The notes under the pieces: model-generated | What the model saw: only the letters and a program-made list of their open reading frames with translations | Databases searched by the model: none | What the model was told of the DNA's origin: nothing | In this document: positions 13,610-13,643 of the stretch, piece after piece | Layout: every line of letters starts with the position of its first letter | How positions within the stretch are numbered: the first letter of the stretch is position 1 | Origin: Chloroflexota bacterium | GTDB taxonomy: Bacteria > Chloroflexota > Dehalococcoidia > SHYB01 | DNA: 13,643 nucleotides | Direction of reading: 5' to 3' | Assembly: GCA_016200725.1 (NCBI GenBank) | Contig: JACQEE010000284.1 | Span: 1 to 13,643, forward strand | Position numbers and translations under genes: made by a program

Positions 13610-13643
13610 CAGGCTGGAACTTCGACCTCGAAAACCTTGCCAG
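13609..13643 (-). CDS. C-terminal end of an unidentified gene (edge)
   Basis: Reading minus strand from the edge gives GKVFEVEVPA then TGA (13609-13611), which overlaps the lipoprotein ATG by one base as TGATG. The peptide looks like a natural protein end, but ten residues cannot identify a family. If real, the lipoprotein gene is the second gene of a coupled operon. Confidence 0.35.
   Translation of the reverse strand, partial: GKVFEVEVPA

Overview
The window is high-GC bacterial DNA (hand-counted lines in the conserved genes reach about 72% GC). It probably comes from an uncultured member of the Chloroflexota, possibly Dehalococcoidia-like. That placement is inference from four things: the gene mix (CaiB-type CoA-transferase, amidohydrolase, LLM flavin enzyme, signal-less cobalamin-binding protein), a HerA-type ATPase of the form I recall from Chloroflexota and Cyanobacteria, a lipoprotein with a Thr/Pro-rich TPTATP linker, and short palindromic repeats in almost every intergenic gap. 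No rRNA, tRNA, CRISPR array, transposase or integrase was seen.

Layout. The first 0.5 kb is damaged or chimeric: a minus-strand PQQ/BamB-like propeller fragment, of a type I associate with Planctomycetes, abuts the plus-strand C-terminal tail of an isochorismatase-like hydrolase. Next is a short-chain dehydrogenase with a frame break and a missing segment (581-1412). From 9173 down to 1580 everything is on the minus strand. In transcription order this is: LLM flavin-dependent oxidoreductase; amidohydrolase coupled by an ATGA overlap to a cobalamin-binding-like protein; family III CoA-transferase; methionyl-tRNA synthetase; long-chain polyprenyl diphosphate synthase. The first four look catabolic or accessory and the last two are housekeeping. 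From 9349 the plus strand carries a HerA-like ATPase, directly followed (2 nt) by a low-GC 174-aa protein resembling a PD-(D/E)xK nuclease, then a duplicated NIPSNAP-like protein. A convergent minus-strand lipoprotein with three bacterial-repeat domains closes the window, and the last codons of another gene overlap its start.

Working together. The amidohydrolase, cobalamin-binding-like protein, CoA-transferase and LLM oxidoreductase could belong to degradation of an organic acid or cyclic substrate, but no substrate can be named. The HerA-like ATPase plus candidate nuclease is the best candidate for an undescribed two-gene system: the partner is about 50% GC against about 72% in HerA, and its ribosome-binding site lies inside the 3' end of the ATPase gene. 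Two families of hairpin repeats, with conserved flanks and compensating arm changes, are the main structure not explained by genes. One copy forms the extreme N-terminus of the HerA-like protein.
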